Notes under the pieces: model-generated | The model's input: the letters and a program-made list of their open reading frames with translations, nothing else | The model's database searches: none | What the model was told of the DNA's origin: nothing | Position numbers and translations under genes: made by a program | IMG/VR virus record: IMGVR_UViG_3300021197_001081 | Span: 1-56,070 of that record | Reading direction: 5' to 3' (one strand) | DNA from: a virus | Length of the DNA stretch: 56,070 bases | In this document: piece after piece, positions 9,152 through 19,033 of the stretch | How positions within the stretch are numbered: position 1 is the stretch's first letter | How the letters are laid out: each line of letters opens with the position of its first letter

Positions 9152-10129
9152 ATGCCTATAAATGAAGTACGAAATACTGTATTAGCAATAGCCAATAAAA
9201 ATAATTACGGATATATATCACCATCAGATTTTAATCTTTATGCTGCTCAAGCACAAATGGATATGTTTGAAGATTATTTTTATCAATACAATAATCAATT
9301 AATAAAAGAAAACCAAAGGACTTCTGGCACTGGTTACGCAGATATAACAAAAGGTTTAGCAGAAGTTATTGATACTTTTTATGTAAACACACCTTTATTA
9401 AACTCTGCAACAACACAGCTGGGTGATATACAAACTAATTTGTATACGCTGCCATCTGATTATTATTTAATTAATAAGATGATGGTATATACAAAAGAGT
9501 TAGCGGCAGGTACTACAACTTCAACCAATGGTGGTGGTGTGTCTGTAGCTGATACTACAGCAGACTTTATTGCAGCAGGAGTAGCGGTTGGAGATATAGT
9601 CTCAACTATTACAGGCGGAGTGGTTTATAATACTATAGTTTCACAAGTAGTTAGTGCAACTAATCTTTTAGTATTTCCAACACCTGGAGTAATTGTGTGG
9701 AATGCTGTAGGAAAAACATACAACATATATTCAGCTAATCATATTATAGATGCTGAACGAGTTTCACAAGCCAAAATTACTTTGTTAAATAATTCTATTT
9801 TAACAAGGCCGACTTTAGGTTATCCTGCATATACTCAAGACGCTTTAGCAGCTCAAGCTTTTCCTATTACAATAAATAAAATAGGACAGCTTACCTCTCA
9901 ATATGTAAGGTATCCCCTTCCTCCAAACTGGACTTATGCTACATTATTAGAAGGTGAACCTTTATTTGATTCAACTGCAGCGGATTATCAAGATTTTGAA
10001 TTACCACTTTCTGATGAGCCTTCGTTAATAGCTAAGATATGTCAGTATGTAGGTATAGAAATAAGAGAAGCAGATGTGTATAATTTTGGCACACAAGAAT
10101 TAGTAGCAGAACAACAAACACAAGGATAG
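9152..10129 (+). CDS. Ring/head-tail connector protein with inserted beta domain
   Basis: A 325-aa virion protein. The N-terminus (MPINEVRNTVLAIANK, then YISPSDFNLYAAQAQ) is helical and looks like that of Bacteroidetes podovirus connector proteins. About residues 125-195 form a Gly/Thr/Val-rich module with VGDIVSTITGG and a final YNIYS. Similar modules appear in the proteins at 16922 and 49684, so this one looks inserted. The gene ends exactly where the next begins, in a block with the adaptor and muzzle-like genes. The role as one of the rings between portal and tail is inferred from order. Confidence 0.6.
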   Translation: MPINEVRNTVLAIANKNNYGYISPSDFNLYAAQAQMDMFEDYFYQYNNQLIKENQRTSGTGYADITKGLAEVIDTFYVNTPLLNSATTQLGDIQTNLYTLPSDYYLINKMMVYTKELAAGTTTSTNGGGVSVADTTADFIAAGVAVGDIVSTITGGVVYNTIVSQVVSATNLLVFPTPGVIVWNAVGKTYNIYSANHIIDAERVSQAKITLLNNSILTRPTLGYPAYTQDALAAQAFPITINKIGQLTSQYVRYPLPPNWTYATLLEGEPLFDSTAADYQDFELPLSDEPSLIAKICQYVGIEIREADVYNFGTQELVAEQQTQG

Positions 10130-11053
10130 ATGGCATATATAAACGATTACGCATACTACGCAAATTCAGGAAATAACCCAAGTGATGCAAACTGGGGTTC
10201 TTATCAATATGTTTCTTTAGCAGATATAGTCAACAACTTTATGTTAATGTATCAAGGAAACCACGAACTTATAAATAATATAAATCGTTATCAAGTTTTG
10301 TTTCATGCAAAAAGAGGCATACAAGAGCTGAATTATGATGCAATGAAGGAGATTAAAGTACTTCAATTAGACATAACACAGCAATTAAGATTTGTGTTAC
10401 CACAAGATTATGTTAATTGGGTAAGAATATCTATTTATGAAAATGGATATTTAAAACCTTTAACAGAAAATATACAAACTAACTGGTCTTCAGCTTATTT
10501 ACAGGACAATAATTCTAATATTTTGTTTGATCAAGACGGAAATGTGTTACAGCCTCAAGACTCTGAAGTAGATTTAGGAAGAATTTTGGGAGGATCTAAA
10601 AGCATATATTTAAATGCTTCAAGCCCATATAATGGCGCGGAAGGATACTGTTGTGATGGTCATTGGTATTTTGACTATGCCATTGGTTCACGTTTTGGAT
10701 TAAATACAGAAACAGCAAATTCTAATCCTACTTTTTCAATAGACAAACAATCAGGAGTTATCAACTTTAGTAATATAGGAGGCGCTGCATCTATTGTTTT
10801 AGAATATGTTTCTGATGGTATGGAAAATGGAGTTGATGCTGAAGTACAATTAAATAAATTATTTGAGGAATATATTTATGCTTATATTAGATACTCTATT
10901 CTTAATGGTAGATTGGGTGTTCAGGAATATGTTGTTAACAGAGCCAGAAAAGACAAGTCTTCTTTATTAAGAAATGCAAAAATAAGATTAAGTAATATAC
11001 ATCCTGGAAGACTTTTAATGAACTTAAGAGGACAAAATAAATTGATAAAATAG
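10130..11053 (+). CDS. Tail adaptor/ring protein (gp11-like)
   Basis: A 307-aa protein starting at the base after the previous stop. The segment YQVLFHAKRGIQELNYDA near residues 60-80 followed by LPQDYVNWVRIS is the pattern of tail tubular A / gp11-type adaptors, which sit under the portal and bind the nozzle. The end is basic. The large nozzle or muzzle gene follows one base later, the same order as T7 genes 11 and 12. The assignment is by motif recognition and synteny. Confidence 0.6.
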   Translation: MAYINDYAYYANSGNNPSDANWGSYQYVSLADIVNNFMLMYQGNHELINNINRYQVLFHAKRGIQELNYDAMKEIKVLQLDITQQLRFVLPQDYVNWVRISIYENGYLKPLTENIQTNWSSAYLQDNNSNILFDQDGNVLQPQDSEVDLGRILGGSKSIYLNASSPYNGAEGYCCDGHWYFDYAIGSRFGLNTETANSNPTFSIDKQSGVINFSNIGGAASIVLEYVSDGMENGVDAEVQLNKLFEEYIYAYIRYSILNGRLGVQEYVVNRARKDKSSLLRNAKIRLSNIHPGRLLMNLRGQNKLIK

Positions 11054-11054
11054 T

Positions 11055-14000
11055 ATGCCAATAACTACAACAAATTTTGTGGCTGGAAGAATGAATAAGT
11101 CAATAGACGAAAGACTTCTTCCAAAAGGAGAATATATAGACGCAATGAACGTTCGTTTAGGTTCAACTGAAGCGACCGAAATAGGAGCTGTGGAGAACTC
11201 AAGAGGGAATGAACAGTTAACTACACTACAATACAATGGAGTTAATTTAAGTTCGGCTGCAGTGTGTATAGGAGCATATGAAGACGGTGTTAGAGAGACT
11301 ATATATTGGTTTGTACATGATGGATCTAATACACAAGCTCCAGGAGGTGTTGTAGACTTAGTGGTTTCATATAACACCACTAATCAAATAGTTAATTATC
11401 ATGTTATCACAACAGAGCTTTTAAGTTTTGATCCGTTGTATTTAATTACAGGAGTTGATTTAATTGAAGATTTACTTTTTTGGACGGATGATAAAAACCC
11501 TCCTCGAACAATAAATATAAATAGAAGTTATCCAGAACCTGTTTCTAATGTAGATCAAATTATAGAAGAAGATATATCGGTTGTCGTTAAGCCCCCAGGC
11601 TTTGAAAATGTTGTTGGAAATAATAAACCTTTGCCAGCCCCTTTATTGTCTTTTTTAAATATTGCAGGGAACGAAAATTATATAGAAAATAGGTTTTTAT
11701 GTTTTGCATATAGATATAGATATGAGGACGGTCAATATAGTGCAACTTCTTTATTTACTAACCCTGCCTTTGTGCCTCGTCCTTTTCAGTTTAGCACTAA
11801 AAACTTTTGTAATGATGGTATGCTGAATTTATATAATGGAGTTGAAATTGAATTTTCCACAGGAAGTTCGAGAGTAAAAGAGGTAGACTTATTATTTAAA
11901 GATACTAACTCAACAACTTTAAATGTAATAGAAAGATTTAAAAAAGAAGATTTTGGCTGGGCTGACAATACAACTAAAAAATTTACGTTTACTAATAATA
12001 AAATATATACTGTTTTAGGTAATGATGAATTACTAAGACAATATGATAATGTCCCAAGATTAGCTAAAGCTCAGACAATACAGGGTAATAGATTGATGTA
12101 TGGTAATTATGTAGATGGATACAATATAACAAGACCAGATGAAAATGGAAGTAAAATTGCTATTGATTTTAACACAAGTGTTGTTAACACTCTTCTTGGT
12201 TTTTCAGAGCTTCCTTTAGGTCTTTTAAACAGTGGAATACCATACACTATAAATCCCAATCAAAGCGAAACAATTCTTAACTCAAAAGTCACAATAAATT
12301 TACAACCTATTGCGGATAAATTAAAGAAAAATGCATTATTTGGATTAACTTTTAACTTCGATAGTGATAAAAGAGTTTTTTTTCCATCCAACAGCGCTGA
12401 AGCAACTGCTAATATAGCTTTTCAAAATCAACCGTTTACCATATCTATAAACATTACATTAGATCAAGATTACTCAAGCCCTTATGATTTTTTTAATAGC
12501 CCTTTATTTGCTGAACGTATTGGTACGATTCTTAATACAAACTTCCAACCTATTGCTACAGCAGATCAAGGAAACTCATTAACAGATTTCTTTAATAATG
12601 AACTATCATCCCCAGGTGCAGGTAATTTCCCTTTTACAAAATTTAACAGCGGTATTACAGACGCAACAATTCAACAAGGGTTTAGACTTTCAAATTTTTC
12701 TCCAGGATCAAACACGTGTGATATACAAGCTATTGCAATGGCTTTTCAAACCACAGACACCACTGATCCAGCTGCTCCAGTTGTAACTACTTTATACGAA
12801 TACTTTAGATTTATATCTGTACAAGGAGCTTTTACTACAGACTTAGATACTGGTAGTTTACACAGTGACCGAGATTTTGAAACAGGCATTGTATACAGTG
12901 ATGAATACGGAAGATCTTCTACTGTTTTAGTCTCTCCATACAATACTGTGTATATAGAGCCTGGTAATAGTGTAACCGCAAATACTATACAGGTAGCGGT
13001 GTCTTCCAGAGCGCCATATTGGGCAGAACGATATAAGTTTGTAGTTAAGCCAAGTAAGGCAGGATATGAAACTATATTTTCTAACTTTTATTATATAAGA
13101 CCAAGTGATAACATGGTGTTTTTTAGGCTTGAGGGTGATAATGCAAATAAAGTGGGTAAAGGAGATTTATTAGTCGTAAAAGCAGATGTAAGTGGGCCTT
13201 TAAGTAGAGTTGAAACTTGTGAAGTTTTAGAAGTAAGTGCCGAGCCAACAAATTTTTTAAATGATGATAATGAATTAGGTTCTGACTCAAACCAGTTAAA
13301 GGGTTTGTATATGCAAATTAAAAATCAAAATTTTGATATTGTTATACCTGATGACTCTTTAATAGAATTTGGAAATTTAAGAAGGCGATCGAGTTCAAGG
13401 GGGTGTACAAATGGAAGAAAAATAGGGTATCCTTGTTTTACAACAGATCCTGATACTAATGTAACAACTAATTATACAGTTCCAGGGGGTTCTGTAATAA
13501 GAATAAAGGTGGTTATGTTTCGTAATGACACTTTTAATGGAAATAGCTGTCAAGAAATAAGATGGGAGTGGGAGCAAGAATATGTTGCAAGTAGAGATTA
13601 TACAGACATGAGAAGGTGGTGGATTGGAGACAATATAAACCCAAATCTTGCGCAACCAGGGGACTTGGCTGATTCGACAGATGCTATATTTAATTCAGCC
13701 TTAGTAGCTCCAGCAGCTGGTGGCCCTACAAGTGGTGTAGCTAATAACGTAGCGTGTACAACTTGGGATGTAACTTTTCAATGGATACAAGATAATGCTC
13801 AAGGCATTAATGATCCGTTATATTTAGGAGTTTCTTCTGGAGTAAAAGGATGTAATAGACCTTGGCCTCAAAGCGACAGGACTTCAGATTTAGATGTTGA
13901 ATTAGTGGTATTTAGAGCAAACACATTATGTGTGTTTGAAACAGAACCAGCTGATGCTAATGCAGAGTTGTATTATGACGCATCTCAATCTTTTGAGATA

Positions 14001-15845
14001 TCACAACCTGATGGGTTTCATTTATCTGGAAACAATACGGAAATGAATGATCAAGATCAAACTGCAACACAAGATGCTGTAGTTAACTTAAATTTTAGAG
14101 ATTGCTTTTCCTTTGGTAATGGCGTAGAAAGTTTTAAAATAAAAGATAGATTAGTAGGGAGACCATTTCAATTAGGTCAAAGAACATTAGCTGTTTCTAA
14201 TCAAGACTATAAAGAAGCCGACAGATTTGAGGGTATTACTTATAGTGGTGTATTTAGTAGTAACAGTGGTGTTAATAACCTAAATGAATTTAATTTAGGA
14301 TTAATAAATTTTAAAGATTGTGAAACATCTTTTGGTCCAATACAAAAAATGCATCCAAGAGAAACAGATATTTTAGTTTTACAAGAAGACAGAATTACCT
14401 ATGTATTATCATCTAAAAATTTAATTAGTGATAGTACTGGGGGTGGAGTTATTGCGTCTGTTCCTGAAATATTAGGAACACAGATTGCTCGTATAGAAGA
14501 GTATGGTATTAGTTATAATCCAGAAAGTTTTGTTGCTCATGGATATGATATGTTTTTTACCGATGTAAAAAGAGGTGCTGTTATTAGATTGAGAGGTACT
14601 TCAAAAAATAATGATTCATTAGAGGTTATTTCATCTTTTGGAATGCGTTCATGGTTTAGAGATGAATTTTATGAGTCTATTCAAACACAAAAATTAGGAG
14701 CGTTTGATCCTTATATGGATGAATATGTTTTAGGTATGAATTGCAAAACTATACCACTTCCTCCAGAAATATCTCAATGCGGATATAAGCTACAAAGAAA
14801 CGGATTACAAGTTGGTTCTAATAACGCTATTGTATCTGTTATAAATTATGGATCTTTAATTGGAACTGCTAATTTTAATTATAACATTACAGCTGGATCA
14901 ATAACTATTTCTGTATTATGGAATGGTGTTACAACCACAAGCTCTACCCTAACTGGTTCAGGCACATTTAGTTTTAATAAAACTTTAAATAGCCCCACAA
15001 ACGCAACTGTAACATTTACTGCAATTACAGCCGCTTCGTTTGTTGTGACAGCCGCATGTATTGAACCATTAAATATTACTGTAGTAAAAGTAGTAATGAA
15101 CTCACCAGAACAAAGTGGTAAATTTATTCATGCTGAGTATTTTTGGGAAGACACTGCTAATATTAGTCCAGTAGATTCAGATTTAGTTGAATTTGGTTCA
15201 AGTAATTTAGTACCTTCAAGTTATGATGCTCAAACAGGGGTAAGATCATTAGGTGTTTTTCCATATAATGGAATTGATTTAACAATTAGATCAAATAAAA
15301 TTAATTTTGATGATTATGATTGGGGTTATCCTGACGATAATTTTAAGTATTTATCAAGTAATACTCTTTATAGTAATAATCAAGCTGATACAGCGTCTTT
15401 ACTTGCGGCAGCTACAACTATACCAAACAGTAGTGTTTCAAACCCCTCATCTGGTCTTTATCAAGCAACTATAACAAATTTATCACTACCTACTAACAAT
15501 CAGTATTTATATTTAATATATGATTATAGATTAACAAGTTGTCAAGAATTTTGTTACGATGCAAGTTCAGCCTCTGCTGCATGTTGTGATTGTTCTTTTA
15601 CTTTTACATCATATCAAAGTAGTTCTGTATTTCAATCAGAGCCAGATGTATGTGGTCAACCTTTAAATATAACATACTATCACTCAGGAAGTAACGCACT
15701 ACCTGAATACGAAGATTTTGTTTACTCTTCTTCTGACGGTGAAGTAGGATCTCAATTAACTCAAGGTCTTTATAAAATAAGTGCAACAGATTATATAACA
15801 GTAAATGAATTTGGCTTAGTTACTGCGGTAACTACATGCCCATAA
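11055..15845 (+). CDS. Very large tail nozzle/muzzle-like protein
   Basis: A 1596-aa structural protein. The N-terminus FVAGRMNKSIDERLLP, then YIDAMNVRLGS and VENSRGN, is a pattern I know from the large tail stabilisation or muzzle proteins of crAss-like and marine podoviruses. The body is rich in Tyr, Asn, Thr and aromatic residues, as in beta-propeller and tail-tube folds. Cys residues cluster towards the end (residues 1220-1350 and the final 90). A segment near 1270-1330 has the alternating Thr/Val/Ile pattern of an Ig-like domain. It should form the distal tail channel. Exact homology cannot be tested here. Confidence 0.7.
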   Translation: MPITTTNFVAGRMNKSIDERLLPKGEYIDAMNVRLGSTEATEIGAVENSRGNEQLTTLQYNGVNLSSAAVCIGAYEDGVRETIYWFVHDGSNTQAPGGVVDLVVSYNTTNQIVNYHVITTELLSFDPLYLITGVDLIEDLLFWTDDKNPPRTININRSYPEPVSNVDQIIEEDISVVVKPPGFENVVGNNKPLPAPLLSFLNIAGNENYIENRFLCFAYRYRYEDGQYSATSLFTNPAFVPRPFQFSTKNFCNDGMLNLYNGVEIEFSTGSSRVKEVDLLFKDTNSTTLNVIERFKKEDFGWADNTTKKFTFTNNKIYTVLGNDELLRQYDNVPRLAKAQTIQGNRLMYGNYVDGYNITRPDENGSKIAIDFNTSVVNTLLGFSELPLGLLNSGIPYTINPNQSETILNSKVTINLQPIADKLKKNALFGLTFNFDSDKRVFFPSNSAEATANIAFQNQPFTISINITLDQDYSSPYDFFNSPLFAERIGTILNTNFQPIATADQGNSLTDFFNNELSSPGAGNFPFTKFNSGITDATIQQGFRLSNFSPGSNTCDIQAIAMAFQTTDTTDPAAPVVTTLYEYFRFISVQGAFTTDLDTGSLHSDRDFETGIVYSDEYGRSSTVLVSPYNTVYIEPGNSVTANTIQVAVSSRAPYWAERYKFVVKPSKAGYETIFSNFYYIRPSDNMVFFRLEGDNANKVGKGDLLVVKADVSGPLSRVETCEVLEVSAEPTNFLNDDNELGSDSNQLKGLYMQIKNQNFDIVIPDDSLIEFGNLRRRSSSRGCTNGRKIGYPCFTTDPDTNVTTNYTVPGGSVIRIKVVMFRNDTFNGNSCQEIRWEWEQEYVASRDYTDMRRWWIGDNINPNLAQPGDLADSTDAIFNSALVAPAAGGPTSGVANNVACTTWDVTFQWIQDNAQGINDPLYLGVSSGVKGCNRPWPQSDRTSDLDVELVVFRANTLCVFETEPADANAELYYDASQSFEISQPDGFHLSGNNTEMNDQDQTATQDAVVNLNFRDCFSFGNGVESFKIKDRLVGRPFQLGQRTLAVSNQDYKEADRFEGITYSGVFSSNSGVNNLNEFNLGLINFKDCETSFGPIQKMHPRETDILVLQEDRITYVLSSKNLISDSTGGGVIASVPEILGTQIARIEEYGISYNPESFVAHGYDMFFTDVKRGAVIRLRGTSKNNDSLEVISSFGMRSWFRDEFYESIQTQKLGAFDPYMDEYVLGMNCKTIPLPPEISQCGYKLQRNGLQVGSNNAIVSVINYGSLIGTANFNYNITAGSITISVLWNGVTTTSSTLTGSGTFSFNKTLNSPTNATVTFTAITAASFVVTAACIEPLNITVVKVVMNSPEQSGKFIHAEYFWEDTANISPVDSDLVEFGSSNLVPSSYDAQTGVRSLGVFPYNGIDLTIRSNKINFDDYDWGYPDDNFKYLSSNTLYSNNQADTASLLAAATTIPNSSVSNPSSGLYQATITNLSLPTNNQYLYLIYDYRLTSCQEFCYDASSASAACCDCSFTFTSYQSSSVFQSEPDVCGQPLNITYYHSGSNALPEYEDFVYSSSDGEVGSQLTQGLYKISATDYITVNEFGLVTAVTTCP

Positions 15846-15857
15846 ATAATTAAATAA

Positions 15858-16910
15858 ATGGCAACATTAGGAACATATTGTTTTGATGGATTAAATTTTT
15901 CTCAAGCTTCAGCTCTATTTACAGACTCAGGCTTAACTACACTTGCTCCAGATGGATATTATTCTCAAGGAGGAATTATAAGACAACAATTAAATGGATC
16001 TTTACTAAACGCACAACCATGTGGCACATGTTTAGTACCCTGTGGCTCAGGAATATCTGCAGCTTTTTCGGATAATGGTTTATTTACAGCTACAGTAGAT
16101 TTAGCGAACGATACAGGGGCTACTGTTATGTATTTTTATATGGGATCTTCAATCCCAGATGGCGTAGATGTAACATACAATGGAACGCATTACAATAGGT
16201 TAACTTGTCAAGGAAACCATGACACCACTACTATTGTAGATGGAGCTGGTGTACAAGTGGACTATGCAGGTAGGTTTAACCAGGGGACAGGATTGCCTAC
16301 GTATGTGGGAAGCGACACTCAAGTTCCTCAATTACTTGCTCAGTCACCTTTTAATAACACACCCAGCGGCGCATGTTCGCCCAGTGATCAACCACAGGAA
16401 TATACTTTGAGTGGAAGTCCAGCAACATATGTGGCTCAAGGAACATTTCAAACTGTTACTGCAGTATCGTCTCAAGTAGGCTGTAATCCAACTGGTAGTC
16501 AAGTTTTTACTTTAGTTGTCCCCAAAACAGCAGCGACTCCAACATCTATTAATGTTTTAATTAGTGCGCCTTTATGTGGCACGCTTTTTAGATGGGAGGT
16601 AGATTGTCCAGCAGATCTTCCAAGTTTTACAGGCTCACCCCTTCAAGGAGGACCTGGTTGTTTTACTCCGAATACAACTTATTATTTTGCACGAAATGCA
16701 ACAGGTACAGCCCCACCTTTTACTGTTGACACTAATGTGTTACCAGAGATAGGTAATTTTGTTTTTACAGCCTCTGATGGATCAGCGTATTTAAACGATA
16801 CAAATACACTTCAATACGTTATAATAGGAAATCCTGGGCCAAGCGGAACAACTGCTTTAGGAATTAGAAATGGAGTCGTTGTGTCTTCAGGACCTTGTAA
16901 TCCTACTTAA
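15858..16910 (+). CDS. Cys-rich virion protein, unknown (tail-associated)
   Basis: A 350-aa protein beginning MATLGTYCFDGLNFSQAS and containing APDGYYSQGG, then CGTCLVPCGSG around residues 55-65. It is rich in Ser, Thr, Gly and Pro and probably all-beta, with many Cys residues. It follows the muzzle gene by 12 bases. Surface-exposed tail or adhesin-like function is likely from composition and position, but I recognise no named domain. No signal peptide is visible, consistent with a virion rather than secreted protein. Confidence 0.6.
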   Translation: MATLGTYCFDGLNFSQASALFTDSGLTTLAPDGYYSQGGIIRQQLNGSLLNAQPCGTCLVPCGSGISAAFSDNGLFTATVDLANDTGATVMYFYMGSSIPDGVDVTYNGTHYNRLTCQGNHDTTTIVDGAGVQVDYAGRFNQGTGLPTYVGSDTQVPQLLAQSPFNNTPSGACSPSDQPQEYTLSGSPATYVAQGTFQTVTAVSSQVGCNPTGSQVFTLVVPKTAATPTSINVLISAPLCGTLFRWEVDCPADLPSFTGSPLQGGPGCFTPNTTYYFARNATGTAPPFTVDTNVLPEIGNFVFTASDGSAYLNDTNTLQYVIIGNPGPSGTTALGIRNGVVVSSGPCNPT

Positions 16911-16921
16911 AAATATATAAT

Positions 16922-17740
16922 ATGGCAACAAAATGTACATCAAATTATACCTTAACCTTTAGCGAAAGCTCAAAAGGATGGCCTTCTTTTTACTCTTTTT
17001 ACCCTGACTTTATGATAGGTATGAATAGTTTTTTCTATTCATTTAAAGGAGGTAATGTATGGAGGCATAACACAGGGGCTAATCGTAATACATATTATGG
17101 ACAGTTTGCTAATTCAACTATTACAAGTGTTTTTAGCCCTGAACCAACACTAAGTATTAAACTTTTTAAAACTCTTTCATATGAAGCCACAACAACTGTA
17201 GCTGACACTAATGAGGCAAGATGGGAATGTACATCACTTTTAACTGATTTAACAGATGGTAGTCCAGGCTCAATGCTTGACACTTATTTTGAGCAAAAAG
17301 AAGGAGAGTGGTTTAGTTTTATAAGAACTAATGCAGGCACTGTAAACTGGCAAATGAGATCAGCAAATGGTGTAGGTGTGTGTACAGCAGTTAGTGGAAC
17401 AGCAGCAGCTACTTTAATTGAGTTTGCAGGAGCTATTGGTTCTATATTAAATATTGGAGATAACGTATATGCCGCAACTTTAACAGCTGGTGTAGCTACT
17501 ACAGCTCCAATTTTTATTGGTCAAGTAACAGCTAAAACAAGCACAAGTATTACTGTAGACACTACAGTAACAGGCGGCTCTGTGCCGACAGTTGGTCAGT
17601 TTATTATGTTTATTAAAAATGCAGTTGCTGAGTCTCATGGCGCACGAGGGTATTACTTAGAATTTAAACTTGAAAATGACTCAACAGATCCTGTAGAGCT
17701 GTTTTCTGTCGGTAGTAGTGTGATGAAAAGTTTTCCATAG
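16922..17740 (+). CDS. Virion structural protein with inserted beta module
   Basis: A 272-aa protein. The first 150 residues show ESSKGWPSFYSFYPDFMIG, WRHNTG and YYGQF, a pattern common in structural proteins of Bacteroidetes phages next to the tail hub. About residues 155-225 form a Gly/Thr/Val-rich module resembling those in the genes at 9152 and 49684. The protein then returns to a charged strand-rich end. Function is structural by context; the specific role is unknown. Confidence 0.6.
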   Translation: MATKCTSNYTLTFSESSKGWPSFYSFYPDFMIGMNSFFYSFKGGNVWRHNTGANRNTYYGQFANSTITSVFSPEPTLSIKLFKTLSYEATTTVADTNEARWECTSLLTDLTDGSPGSMLDTYFEQKEGEWFSFIRTNAGTVNWQMRSANGVGVCTAVSGTAAATLIEFAGAIGSILNIGDNVYAATLTAGVATTAPIFIGQVTAKTSTSITVDTTVTGGSVPTVGQFIMFIKNAVAESHGARGYYLEFKLENDSTDPVELFSVGSSVMKSFP

Positions 17741-17748
17741 AAATTTAC

Positions 17749-17756
17749 TATCTTTG
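17749..17756 (+). promoter_or_regulatory. Bacteroidetes-type promoter box (TATCTTTG)
   Basis: TATCTTTG begins eight bases after the preceding stop and 17 bases before the next ATG. It would drive the GNAT-like protein and the ejection protein genes as a unit. Confidence 0.7.
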
Positions 17757-17773
17757 TTTCTAAATCATATTTA

Positions 17774-18181
17774 ATGGAATTAGACATACGAAGACTTGAA
17801 AGCGAGGATTGGGATACATTAGTTTCTTGGTGGGATACATGGCCAGATTGGCAAACCCCACCCAAAGATTTTTTACCAGACAATGGTAAAGGTGGTTTTA
17901 TGGTAGAAAAAAACAACACACCAATTGTCGCAGGTTTTATGTATTTTACTAATTCTGAAGGGGTTTTATTAGAGTGGATTGTATCTAACCCATCATACAG
18001 AGATCAAGACAGGCAAGATGCAATAGAGTTTTTAATTCTTACATGTGAAGAATATATAAAAGCAAATGGTAAAAAATATATATTTAGTATAGGAAGAAAC
18101 AAACACTTAATAGAAACGCATAAAAAATTAGGTTACCATGTAGATACAAAAGTGTCTCATGAAATAATAAAAAAAATATAA
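17774..18181 (+). CDS. GNAT-like acetyltransferase-family protein
   Basis: A 135-aa protein. The N-terminus IRRLESEDWDTLVSWWDTW, then PPKDFLPDNGKGGFMV, matches small GNAT-fold proteins found beside ejection genes in many phages. Residues 50-75 supply the central strands (IVAGFMYFTNSEGVLLEWIV), and the C-terminus carries the helix-strand NKHLIETHKKLGY typical of the last part of the GNAT fold. The canonical acetyl-CoA-binding Q/RxxGxG/A loop is not evident, so enzymatic activity is uncertain. The substrate is unknown. Confidence 0.65.
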   Translation: MELDIRRLESEDWDTLVSWWDTWPDWQTPPKDFLPDNGKGGFMVEKNNTPIVAGFMYFTNSEGVLLEWIVSNPSYRDQDRQDAIEFLILTCEEYIKANGKKYIFSIGRNKHLIETHKKLGYHVDTKVSHEIIKKI

Positions 18182-18182
18182 T

Positions 18183-19028
18183 ATGGCAGCAGCAACAGCA
18201 ATAGCAGCGACAGGAGTATTAGTAAGTGCAACATCAGCAGGAATGAGTTTTTCCCAAGCTGCAAAAGCAAAAAGACAAGGTGAAAAAGCTCAAGCTGCAA
18301 GTAAAAAATTAATGAAGGAAGCAGAGCGTAAAGCTGAGGTTGAGTTTTTTCAAAAACTAAATGTTCCTTTAGATGCTTATGGGAAAGAATATGAGCAAAA
18401 CTTACAAGTTCAACAACAAGGAATTCAAGCTTTACAAGAGGGGGACAGTCGTAACTTAGCCGCTGGAATTGGTAGAGTTGGAGCGGCAGCAACAGAGGCT
18501 AATGAAAACACTCGAATTGGAATGGGTAAAGAAATGTTTGAGTTAGAAAAAATGCAAGTTCAAGAACAGTCTGATATTAATCAAGACTTAAAAGACATGA
18601 AAGTGGGAGCTGCAGCTGATCAACAACAAATCGCAAGAGATGCAGATGAAGCCAGAGCTGCGGCAATGCAACAAGGTGTTGCGTCAGTTGGTAGTGCGGT
18701 ACAAGGAGCTGCGGCAGCTATACCCTTATTCCCTAAGTCAGCTATGGATAATCGTGCTAATAAATTAGCCGATCAAGTTATGGCTTCTGGAAATACAGAC
18801 ATTATGAATAAAACTGCGGTAAACCCTAATGCTAATAAAGCTGAATTTGATAGATTAACTGCTTTAGGAGATCCTAAAAAAGCATCATTGTTTGCTCCTA
18901 CAACTTCTGTTCCAAGAGGAAGATCTGAGATTTTAAATGCTATTACTCAAAATTATTCAAAAGATCAAATAAATAGAAAAGGTAGAGCTAATTTTGACAT
19001 GAATGCATTCCTTCAATATCTAAACTAA
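18183..19028 (+). CDS. Putative internal virion / ejection protein (gp14-like)
   Basis: A 281-aa Ala/Gln-rich, mostly helical protein. The N-terminus is a hydrophobic, Ala-rich segment (about residues 2-25) followed by long amphipathic helices and coiled coil. A second Ala-rich apolar stretch lies near 160-185 (SVGSAVQGAAAAIPLF). This profile, with two larger ejection-type proteins directly behind, matches T7 gp14-type proteins that form a channel in the outer membrane on infection. Assignment is by architecture and gene order, not by a signature motif. Confidence 0.55.
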   Translation: MAAATAIAATGVLVSATSAGMSFSQAAKAKRQGEKAQAASKKLMKEAERKAEVEFFQKLNVPLDAYGKEYEQNLQVQQQGIQALQEGDSRNLAAGIGRVGAAATEANENTRIGMGKEMFELEKMQVQEQSDINQDLKDMKVGAAADQQQIARDADEARAAAMQQGVASVGSAVQGAAAAIPLFPKSAMDNRANKLADQVMASGNTDIMNKTAVNPNANKAEFDRLTALGDPKKASLFAPTTSVPRGRSEILNAITQNYSKDQINRKGRANFDMNAFLQYLN

Positions 19029-19033
19029 CAAAT